From positions 372,001 to 436,000 of the forward strand of contig JAXBDG010000009.1 of NCBI GenBank assembly GCA_036320915.1: a DNA stretch of 64,000 nucleotides. The letters are read 5' to 3'. The stretch comes from Linnemannia elongata (Eukaryota; Mortierellomycota; Mortierellomycetes; Mortierellales; Mortierellaceae). The position numbers and the translations under genes are program-made. Below the pieces are notes generated by a model. It was not told the origin of the DNA. It worked only from the letters and a program-made list of their open reading frames with translations, and did no database searches. This document shows positions 33,581-43,683 of the stretch, piece by piece. The number at the start of each line of letters is the position of its first letter. Position 1 is the stretch's first letter.

Positions 33581-36500
33581 TAGAGAGGAGAGAGTTCTAC
33601 GCGATCCCCATCCGCCTTTCTCCACAACATACACACACAAAAGCAGAAACGAACCCTCCCCCAATACTATAACCTTTTGTCAGATCATTCTTTCATTGCA
33701 ATAGCATATAAAAAAAGTAATAAAACAAACGTAATATGATTACATAAAACAATGAACCAGAAAATAGCTAAGGAATGAGCTGCTTACGCAGGTACTCGTA
33801 TGGATGCTTGTGTGTAAATGTCCCGTGCGTCCTACACGTGGGAGATGGAGGGTTATGGATAAAGAAAAGTTTGTGTCCAACAGGGTTTTTTGAAGATAAC
33901 AAAAAGGATCGACGCTAAGGAAGAGATCGCCAGGTACGCGAATTCACTAGGATAGGAGGAGAGGGGCTGAGCGTCTATCGTAGATCAGTGACTACGCGTA
34001 GGACACGCGTGAACTATGACGAAAAGGTGATCAAACATTCTACGCGTCTTTTTTTTTTTTTTTTTTTTTTTTTATGTGATAGGGAGGCTTCTCTCTTTAT
34101 CTATCTATCTATCTCAACCTCGCTGTCTCACCGTATGCCCCGGTCTATCCTTCACCCACACAGACGCATACTTTCTCTTGCGCTCTGTCGCTCCGCTCTG
34201 TTATTTTTTTTTTCTCAAAAGAATATCCTCCGTTCATGAACAGCGTGTTTATACATATCCACTTGACTATGTCCCATTATTTTGTCGTGTATGTGTGTGT
34301 GTGTATGCGCATGTGGGAGAGAGTGAACAGAGAGAACCAACCTCTCTCTCCAACGTATGGTTGCACAAAAAAAAGATATGCCAAAAATAAAATAAAAAAT
34401 AAAACATAAAACAAATCGTCACCACCAAAACAAACACAACAAACACAAGAAATGCAAAGTAAAAATAAAAAATATAACAGCCCTTCTTAGGGGTTGCGTA
34501 CGTTTAGACTTCCCCCCCGCCCCCTCCTCCCTTCTTTCACTTCACTTCCCCTTCTCTCCCGTTCCCCCATTCTCCTCTCTTCTCCTCGGGCCTTTTTTCC
34601 TCCTCCCCTTTTTCTTCCCTACTCGGTCGATAGTTGGTAAAGAAACAGAGAGATAGCGGTGGATTCGTCAAAAAAAAACAATTTTTGCAACAGAAAGAAG
34701 AGAGTCTTGTGAGTGGGGTACAAATAGTCAGGGGGGATTAAGAGACCAAAAATGACAGAGGTTTATAGGTTATTTTGTTTAAGCACCCGTGTTTTGCTAT
34801 AGTTGTCATTATTGTTGTGAATGTCTTGGCTGTTATCATTATCATACTCTTCGGCATGAATTTATGTCTCCCTTTTCAGCCCCCTCTCTCTCCCCTGTCT
34901 CTCGTGAACAAAAACCTACGAAAATGCTAATATTGGCATAGGAAGGTTGGATCAAGAAAAGAAAGGGTTAACAGTAGAACGCTACCAAAAAAAACGGGTT
35001 TGTGAGCCGGCTATTATCCTGATACCTGCATGAAAGTACAGTTCAGAGACCCTCGAAATAGACAGCCAAGTCTATGGGGAGGGGGAAGTTGAATAGCTGA
35101 ATGGAAGTGCTCATCAGACACCTCTACGTCGTGGCCCGGCTGGCTTTGGCGTTTAGTTGGGGGACCCTTGCCCTTTTGGAAAATTCCATCCATCCATTCA
35201 TCTTCCGTTGTTCTTTTTATGTCCGGGCCCAAGTCAGCCTTGAGAGCCGCACCGGAGACTCTTCCGTTGACGAAGGCGTAACTTATTTTGGGAAAATCAA
35301 AAGTGAATACAGTATGAGAGAAAGAAAGTAAGAAAGAGGGGGAAAGAAACACTACAATGGCACAGCAGCAGAATACCTCATTACCGATAGTACGCTTGCG
35401 CAATAAGAATAAAAACGACGCCCACCTATAATTGACAATGGATGGACGGGCGCAAGCTTTCGTAGTGTGCTGTTGTGAAGATGCAACGCATGTGAGCAGA
35501 GGAGTTGACATGCATGCTAGGGGATAGAGTCGACTCCTCTTTTTCTTCCCCAGGCCGTTTTGGTTCAAGGTTGACTACGTCTTCACTGTCGTGACTTCCT
35601 TCTTCCCCTAACACGAGTAGAATCGAATTGCTCACTCTTGTGCTGCTTGCTAGATACTGCTCTCTCTCCGATCGACGCAGGTGTAAAGGGAGAGAAAGAA
35701 AGGAAAGGGTGTTCGTTTGCCTCGTGTCCATGTCGGAGGCGGCATTACCTGTCCTTTAGAAGTATTGAGCTCTACTCTCTATCGCTCTTCCCTCCTCCTT
35801 TCCTCTTACTCTGGATAAATTAAACAAGCTTCGTTGCTATGTTTTAGATCTGGCTTCGGTAAATGTATGGGAAGAAGTAAGACATATACCCCTTTAAAGC
35901 TCCTCCGCCACCCTTCCCCCATCTGGTTTGTTTGTTTGTTTGTTTCGGAAGAGCGCCCCAGTGACATGAACGCCGAACACTAAAGAACGACATCAACTTA
36001 CGCCCACTCTTTGTATTCGTCTTTGTCCAGTACAGGCACACAAATAGGTGTTTGCACTTGAGGGACAACATTCTTGGTCCATGCGAGGGAATAAAAAACA
36101 GATACATTGGGTTTTCTACACTCTCTTCTCTGACCTATATATACATAAATTGTTGTCTTACGCCCAGCCTAGCACTCTTTCCGTAGAACGAGAGAATGAG
36201 CGTATCCAACCTCCTTCGCCACTGATAGCCTTACTAGCCTTTTCTTTTTTCTTTCTTTCGCGCATCCCATTTTGCCGGTCGTTCATTCTTTAAGAAAAAA
36301 ATGATAATCTAGGCGACAAAAAAGTCAAGATCAACTTGCTGCTTGCCCTTTTCTTCAAGTTTTATCTTTTCTTAGGAACCCTTTCTAGCATATGCCGACT
36401 CCTTCCTCCATTCTTCCTCGCTCCCCTCCCCCCCCCTCTCTTAAAAATAATACGAATGACTTCTTTGTGCGCGTTCGTCCACGTGCGTGCACGTTCGGCA

Positions 36501-38762
36501 GTTTTTTTAATTTATTTTTTGGGCAAGTTGGCTCCTCGTCCACTGACGATTAAGAAAAAAAAAAAAAAAAAAAAAAAAGAGGAGATCGGGAGACGGGGAC
36601 CAGGGAAACCACAGGGGCTAAGAAGCGAGAGAAAGAGGAAGGAATGGAAAGGGGTAATAAACAGCAGTAGATGGAGGAAGAGAAGCGAGAGAAAACAAGA
36701 GACGAAAGAAAGGGAGAAGCAAGGGGAGGGATGAGGCAAAGAAAAAAGAAAAAAGAGGATAGAAAACGCAATATGCGAATTGATGCAGGAATAAAAGAGA
36801 TCCAAAAGGCGGAGCCTGAGTTGGGTGACGTGAGTCCCGCCCCCTCTGCTGCCCCCTTCCCTCTCGATGGTGTCGTCTAGCAAACACCATCGTCGAGGTG
36901 TGTGCGTGCACCGCAGGTTGGCTGCTGCGTTGTGTAAAAATGCGCCCAGTTGCTTTTTCTTTGCGTGTTGGTCTTTTGGTGTGTGGTGTGAGGTATGCTG
37001 TGGACACTGCATCGCGCGATACGATGGTTTTTGCAGGATCGCATTCTGCAGATGAGTAAGAGAAACAGGAAGAAGGGGAGAAGAGAAAGGAGAAGGGAAC
37101 TTTGAGGAACCTTTCACCCTCAGTCTACGGGAAGAAAAATTGATCCCATTATTCCAACGCGCAGAGAACAAACAAAGGAAAGCTAAACAAAGAAGAAAAC
37201 AAAGAAAGAGGGTAGGCGACCCGACTGACCCGGCGCTGGTTAGGGTTCTTTTGTTCTTTTTCTGCTACCGTTTGCACAGTTGAGGATAAAGGTGGGAACA
37301 GAGAGGGGTAGGGTAGAACGAACAGAACAGGGGCGAAGGTAAGACAGGGGACAGAGCGTGTAATGAGCGTGTAATGGATCGCAATTGTTAGACTTTTGGG
37401 GAGGAGGACACGGGAGCATCATGAAAGAAAAGCAAAGAGGCATGTCTTTTGTCTTGCGATATCATGGACTAAAGGTAGGTGAAAAAGAAACCAACGCTTA
37501 CCTAGTTTACGTTCAGGCGTTGAATTTGAGGGAAAAAAAAAAAAAAAAAAAATACGATGGTGGTGTTTGAATTTATCCATGGGCCAAACTCTCTTCCGGT
37601 TTGTGGTTTGCACATCAACAAGGAAACGATGGCAAGACTGGAGAGTCTCGTTAACTCTTTTTGTTTGTACTCCCATCGGTCACTTTCTGTACTCCATGGG
37701 GCAATGATGTTGGACCCAACGGGACACTCAGGGCAGATAAATCAAGAAAAGCCAACGTCAAACAACAATCACAAAACAACAAAGGCAAAAGGCAAAAGCG
37801 AGCGGAGACGTCGACCTAGACATGTCCATCCTTGCTCTGTTCCCATCCCTCCGTTTGTTCCATCTACCATACCGATTCGGGAATATGATAATCTTGCTTT
37901 TCCCCCTCTCTTTCGTCCCTGAACTGAATTGCTCTGGGAGGAGAGGGGTGTGCTTTAGTTCTTTAGTGGTCTGTTGGGTTGTTTTCCTAATGGGTCTGGG
38001 GCTCAGCTTTTTTTTTTCGTTGCTTATGGTTGTAGTTGTTTGCTTTAGCAATTGGGCTCGGCCATTTGTGGTTATATAGAACTCCTGCGTTCTAGCGAGG
38101 CATTCGATGAAGAGAGTAAGAAGAAATGTACATTTCCACTCCTTGAACTCTCTCCTCTAACACTCTTTTTCGAACTCTCGTACATTCTCGCGAGGAGAAG
38201 AGAACCAAATTACCCGATCGATATGGAAGTGGACAACGATCTTAAACAAAATAAAGTGATCTGAGTGAGTCGTTGACCTTTTTTTTTCTTTCTTTGAACT
38301 GTATTCGTTCTGTTGTTGTTGTTATTAGTTAGATAGTTACATCTGTCGTTCACCGTTATTCTATTCTGTTCTAACAGAGCGCAGAGATGAATTCTTTTTT
38401 TAGAGCACACTCTAGTCGAGTGAGTCTGGTCCAGTGGTCCACTTGCCCTGTCCATTCCCCCCTTCCAAACCCAAAATAATTTCTCTCTCTTTTTGACCCC
38501 TGCTCCTTGTCCCTTGTGCCTTGTACCTGTACACTGTTGCAGCAAAAATGTATCTGCCTGGGTTGAGTTGGACCTCCTGTGCTCTCAATTGATTTCGTTC
38601 TGATGTCTCTCCTTTTCTCATTATGCCCTGGTATAGTGGTGCTACGAGTCCAAACAGACACTGTGCACTAGACTTATCCCTGGTGAAGTGACCTAATCCA
38701 GCGGCTCATTTTCCGAGGAAAGGAAGAAAAAAAAAGGCGATTAATCATTCACATAAACGCAC

Positions 38763-38820
38763 CACACGACAGAATAATACAACTGCACACACGACAGAAT
38801 AACTCAACTGCACACACGAC
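38763..38820 (+). repeat. 25-bp tandem repeat carrying CACACGAC, upstream of CotH gene 3
   Basis: CACACGAC starts at 38763, 38788 and 38813, exactly 25 bp apart. The unit is CACACGACAGAATAA plus a 10-bp tail, with two full copies differing at two positions and a third partial copy. It lies about 105-160 bp upstream of the candidate TATA box. Confidence 0.9.
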
Positions 38821-38925
38821 ATGGTTGGATGGACAAAATCGTCCTCTGAGGTTCAATTGAGCTCTCGCTTTTGGTCAACATGGACAAAAGCGACAGTGCT
38901 GCCTGGACAAGACAACTGGCCTTCA

Positions 38926-38933
38926 TATAAATA
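38926..38933 (+). promoter_or_regulatory. candidate TATA box of CotH gene 3
   Basis: TATAAATA about 300 bp before the ATG at 39227, followed by a long CT-rich leader like those of the other two CotH genes. Confidence 0.45.
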
Positions 38934-39226
38934 TCAACCACGTCGGCGCCCGTTTTTTTGTTTTCTCTTTTTTTTCTCTTCTTTTATCCTATTCCACCTT
39001 CTCTCCTCCCCTCCTCCCCTACTCCATCCTTTTTCACTCTCCCTCCGTTTCCCTTTCAATCGAGACAAATCCACCCACCTCGATCTCATCCACTCTTACC
39101 TCTGGCGAGAACAGTTTCCCCTTCCAATCCAGCAATCCTTCCCTACTCCTGCTGAACCACAACCAGTACCTCTTACGACCTTTCCTTCCTCTTCCCCTTC
39201 CGACTAAACAACAACAACTACCAACC

Positions 39227-42200
39227 ATGGTTAAATTCCTTGTTGGTTTGGCCGCCTTGGCATCCGTTGCCTTTGCCGACAGTACGTGTTCAACTCCTCT
39301 TTCTCCTACCATTCATTCCTACACACATTTTTTTCTCCGCCACCTTGCCACCCTTTCACTTCACTTTGCTGCGGTTACCCTTTGTTTCTGAGGTGCCAGA
39401 CACACGCATAACCCAAGGTTGACTGTCTCGCAAGACAAAAGGCAACTTAAGCAGCACCCCTCATAAGGATTTCCAAAATCTGCTCACACGACAGCACAAC
39501 AACCACACTCACACGACAGTACAACAACCACACCCACACGACAAAAAATACCAGCATTGTCATACAGCTAAAGAGGCATGCAAGGCAGCCGGATACAGAC
39601 CGGTGTCCTTGCTTGAATCATGCCACACACAAGAGAGGAGATTTCGGGTCCCCACATGGGATCAATGCTCGCCCGATATTGGCTCGTTCATGTTCATTAC
39701 TCCCCTTGTTCTCCTTATTGTTGGTCCCTTTATTTGTCTCTCGCTTGGCTTTCTTGCTTGCCCTTCTCTCTCCTCACTGTCTCCTCTCCACAATCTTTAA
39801 TGCACTCTGTCCCCTTTTCACTCTCTCCCTCTCGCCACCACATAATTCACATATCTATCCTATCCTCTTTCACTGTCTCCTTTTTGTTTATTTGTTTACG
39901 CTACAACATATACATTTCTTGGGGGTGGTTGAACAACAATTTATTATCAAATTTTCCATCTCATTGTCTCCTTTGGTCACATTTGTGCACAATGAACATT
40001 GAGAGAGTTTGCTAAGCCTATCGCCCCGTCAGTTTCAAAAAGCCAAAAACGGAGCCGTTGCGTGAGGCGTTTAAACAGGCTTCCTACTTTTTCTTATGCC
40101 TGATGATGATAATGAAGAGCTCTTTTTTGCAATCAGCTCATGAGAGGGGAAAACAAAAGACAAATATCCTTTTCTGTGGTGGCGGGGGCAGAGGCGGAGG
40201 CGGGTCGGTGATGGATATGATGTGCTTCCTTTTCTTTCCCCTCTTCCAATTCATTGGCTCTTTCTCACTCCGCGCACACACACATACATACTTCATATCC
40301 CAGACACAACTTGCGCTTTTTTTTTTTTTTTTTTTTTTTTTATTCATTCCGCTCATTTATGACCACTTGGTACCTTTCTTTTTCTTATTGCACAAAGACA
40401 ATTGCATTTCTCTTTTATTATCTTTATTATCGTCATCATCATCACACGAGTTCACTACACCACCATCACTGCCACCTCCCTCTGCTCAATTTCCCTACAT
40501 ACATTGCGCACTTGAACGCGTGTGCGTGTGTGTGTCCCCTGCTCCTGTCCCGGCTTGATCTTTGGCCGAAGGGCAAGCATTAACATGAGCGAGACAAAGA
40601 GTAGACCGCCTGAGTGGAGTTAAAAAAATGAGAGCATGAGCATTTCTGTTTTTTTGGCCTTACAAAAAGGAGGGGGGATCGTAATAGTCTTTTGGGTGCT
40701 CTCAACAAATTTATGAAGATGGAAAAGGCTGGGCACTACTTCACCCTTTTACATCTTTTTTTTTCGACTCTCTGTGTGGTGATGTGCCCTACCTGCTTCA
40801 TCTTGGTTGGCTGTTAGCCTTTTTTCTTGCTCATGAATGAATAGAGTGAGCCCAGCTTTACTTCTTTGTTGCTATTATCTGCCTGCCTTATTGTTTACCG
40901 GGTGGCGGACAACTTCCTGGACGCCTATCCTGGATAAACCTCACTCCTATTTGCTACCGATGTGCCACCATCAGTGCAGTGTGTGTGTGTGTGTGTGTGT
41001 TCGTTATCACCTGCACAGTGTTCACTGTGTTACTTTGATATCACTCTCCCTCCACATGCACCCACAAACAAACAAACAAACAAACAAACTGGTTCCCTAG
41101 ACTTGTACCTACAGTGGAGCAATCGATCCTAACTCCATCCTCTTTACTACTCTCTTTCCTTACCCTCTAACCAAAATAGTCACCTTCAGCTGCATTGGTT
41201 ACCCAGCAGCAGGTAACACAATGGGAGTCAAGATCGGCGACGCGATCACGAAGCTGACCGCTAACGAGACTTCCTTCCCCGTCCACTCCGCCACCGTCCC
41301 CGGAACCACCTCCGCCGTCCAGTACTCCTACGTCGAGGTCAACGCCGCCGGTGTCGCCGTCAAGTCTGAGGCCTTTGTCCGCAAGCTCAACCAGACTACC
41401 GATACCTGGACTGAGAACGAGTTCTTTGAGCGCCCCATCACCCATCACGTCATCCCTCGTCTCCCTTACACTTACCTTGCGACTTACCCTTCAAAGTCCA
41501 AGGCATTTAAGGAGACTCAGATTGCTACCCTGCATTTGACGGGTGATAAGGTGGCCATTGATGCTTTGAACACCAACCCCAACACTGAGGCTGAGGCCCG
41601 TGTCTCGTTCCGGTTCATTAACGCAAAGACTGTCTATACGCAGACCAACATTACCTTGAAGACTTCTGGAAAGTCGTCCAAGGAGTTTGCCAAGCAATCC
41701 TACAAGATCAAATTCGATACCGACTACAACCAGACGTTCTTCTCTCGTCCTAACATCAAGCTCCGTTCCATGGCAACCGAGCCTACTTACCTCCGTGAGA
41801 AGACCTATATCGATACTTTGAACGCTGTCGGTGTCCCTACTCAGCAGGGATCCTATGTCCGTCTCTTCATCAACAACGAGGCTTATGGTCTTTACCTCAT
41901 GGTCGACGATATCAAGAAGTCTTTCCTCAAGCAGACTGTCCACAGTGGCGATAACCTCGTCATCCCCGGTTCCTTGATCCAAGCCAACGCACCCACCCTT
42001 TCTGAGCAGGCCGACCTCGCCTACAAGGGCCCCCTCACCGCTGCCTACGGAAAGGAAACCTACACCATGCAGAACCTTGGAAACAACCCTATTGCCGAAC
42101 CTCTCTCCCAGCTCATCACCTTCATGAAGGACCTCCAGGATTTCGACCCCCTCACCACTGCCGACCCCATCAACTACTGGAACGCCACCCGTCTCGACCT

Positions 42201-42918
42201 CGACGGATTCCTTCGTAACATGGCTCTTGAGTACCTTTTCGGAGGCTTTGACAACTACTGGATGGCCGGATCGAACTACTTCATCTACTACAACCCTACC
42301 CTTGGCCCCGCTGGCAAGTGGCAGTGGCTCCCTACTGATTTCGACGGAACCTTCGGAAACGGCGCTGAGATCGACCCCAAGGGCTCCTACAAGACCCTCT
42401 TCAACTTCACTCCCGACCACCCTCTCGTCTCCAAGTTGATTATCAAGAACACCGCCATCAATGGCCTCTTCACCACCATCCTCAAGGAAATCGTCTCGAC
42501 CACCTTCAAGCCCGAGGCCATGAACCCCCACATTGAGGCCGTCAACAAGATGATCTCCCTCGACGCCAAATGGGACCTCGCTCTCACCCGCAAGTCGCCC
42601 GGAAAGAACCCCGGTTTCACCTTTGACGACTTTAACAACAACTTGGTCAACATCACCAAGGACATGTCTGGAGCCATCAAGCCCTGGATCGCCGATCGCG
42701 CGACCGCGATTTCGACCGAGTTGGCTTTCACCATCCCTGCCGGAACTGTTGATCGTGTTGCCCCACCTCCTCGCAAGGGTGGTAACGGAGATGATGATGA
42801 TGATGACAGCACCCCCGATGGTGGTAACGCCTCCCACCACAGTGGCGCTGCCTCTTTCACCGTCTCGGCTATGGCTGTCGTTGCCATGGTTGCTTCGTCT
42901 TTGATGCTCTTTGCTTAA
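39227..42918 (+). CDS. secreted GPI-anchored CotH-kinase-family protein, paralog 3
   Basis: Exons 39227-39281 and 41180-42918 give 597 aa. Exon 1 is a signal peptide (MVKFLVGLAALASVAFAD). Intron 1 is about 1.9 kb, very long for this genome. The rest is one uninterrupted exon, whereas paralogs 1 and 2 have a second intron before the MNAP codons; here the sequence runs through as IQANAP. The conserved core includes SGKSSKEFAKQSYKIKFD, RPNIKLRSM, LREKTYIDTLNAVGVPTQQ, YGLYLMVDDIKKSF, AGSNYFIYYNP, and WLPTDFDGTFG with D405 and D407. An Asp/Asn/His-rich linker and a hydrophobic end (VVAMVASSLMLFA) fit GPI anchoring. Codon use in the exon is strongly C-biased at third positions, suggesting high expression. 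Overall closest to paralog 1. Confidence 0.9.
39485..39542 (+). repeat. 25-bp tandem repeat carrying CACACGAC inside CotH-3 intron 1
   Basis: CACACGAC starts at 39485, 39510 and 39535, again exactly 25 bp apart. The unit is CACACGACAG then CACAACAACCACACT with small variation. It resembles the upstream 25-bp array in period and in its first ten bases, but the unit tails differ. Confidence 0.9.
40317..40340. repeat. 24-base poly-T run in CotH-3 intron 1
   Basis: Uninterrupted T homopolymer in the 1.9-kb intron of the third CotH gene. Confidence 0.85.
40980..41089. repeat. GT and AAAC microsatellites in CotH-3 intron 1
   Basis: A perfect GT run at about 40980-41000 and an AAAC tetranucleotide run at about 41064-41089, both within the last 200 bp of the long intron and before the acceptor at 41179. 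Confidence 0.85.
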
Positions 42919-43683
42919 ACTGAAAAAAAAGAAAAAAAAAAAAAAAAGGGCGCTGTGTGCCTTTATTTTTTTTTCTTTTTTTTTGCTTGAGAGAGTGTCG
43001 ATTAAAAAAAAGCGTAGATTTATCTCTTATTTCTTTCCTTTCAACAACCCCCCATCTTAATAGAAAAAAACCTTTTTTTTTTTTTTTAACAAAAATCACC
43101 TCTTCATTTCCATAATTTTTTTTGCATTGCACCATACCCAATTGAAATAAACACCAAGAAAAAAATATAATGATGCGTGTGTGTTCATGGCGTGATCAAT
43201 AATGAAGAAGTATGCGTGAGAGAGAGAGAGAGAGAGAGAGAGGACCGGATCCTCTTTACTCATCCAAGAAATTAAGGCAATCCTCTTCCCTTTTTCATTT
43301 TTCGATTCGTAGTCTTTATTTCCATAAATCATTTTCTCCATCATCCGTGCGCAAAGGAGAAGAATTGAAAGTTAGTGTTCAGAGGGGAGGACAGAAAAAG
43401 AATAGAAGGAAGAGCATCGTAGATAGTGGAACTGAGTCGACGGAAAAAGGACAAAGTAAGAAGAAAGAAAGCTGAGGAGATGGAGTCAAGAGTTGAGGAA
43501 AGAGGAGTAGGAAGTGCGAGGGAAGAGCGCGGTCGAGGGGGTGTCATTGTCTGCTACCTCTACTGATCAAGATAGTAATTTGTCAAGGTAAAGGTTGTTG
43601 TCCGCTAAACAGCACGTTGTTATCAGTAGAGAGGAAAGAAAAGGCAAGTAGCCTTGTGAATGACAGCGCACTCAAGCGAGAAC
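42919..43683. other. convergent 3' intergenic region after CotH gene 3
   Basis: Low-complexity DNA with A and T runs and an AG microsatellite at about 43217-43242. It ends at the stop codon of the minus-strand RRM gene. No gene was seen. Confidence 0.65.

Larger units (their letters stand above)
33581..39226. other. 5.6-kb gene-free region between CotH genes 2 and 3
   Basis: I could not support any gene here on either strand. It contains T runs (about 34050-34073), GTGTGT and GAGAGA patches near 34300, a long A run at about 36554-36578, CT-rich blocks at 34510-34620, 36380-36440 and 38960-39060, and a 25-bp tandem repeat at 38763-38820. A minus-strand frame at 35568-35014 is the least random-looking stretch but lacks splice or family support. 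No transposase, reverse transcriptase or terminal repeats were recognised. Confidence 0.6.

Noticed and set aside
35014..35731. Overlapping minus-strand frames with non-repetitive stretches such as RVSGAALKADLGPDIKRTTE
   Set aside because: I tried to join them by splicing but found no consistent GT..AG path or family match. They may be a decayed or very small gene, but I cannot support a call.
36512..37171. 219-aa minus-strand frame
   Set aside because: Phe/Ser/Leu-rich translation across poly-T and CT-rich DNA, with no domain or splice support.
27379..39542. CACACGAC repeats as telomeric, centromeric or CRISPR-type repeats
   Set aside because: The unit does not match TTAGGG-type telomere repeats, copies are few and dispersed, and there are no uniform spacers or cas genes. 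This is a eukaryotic locus.
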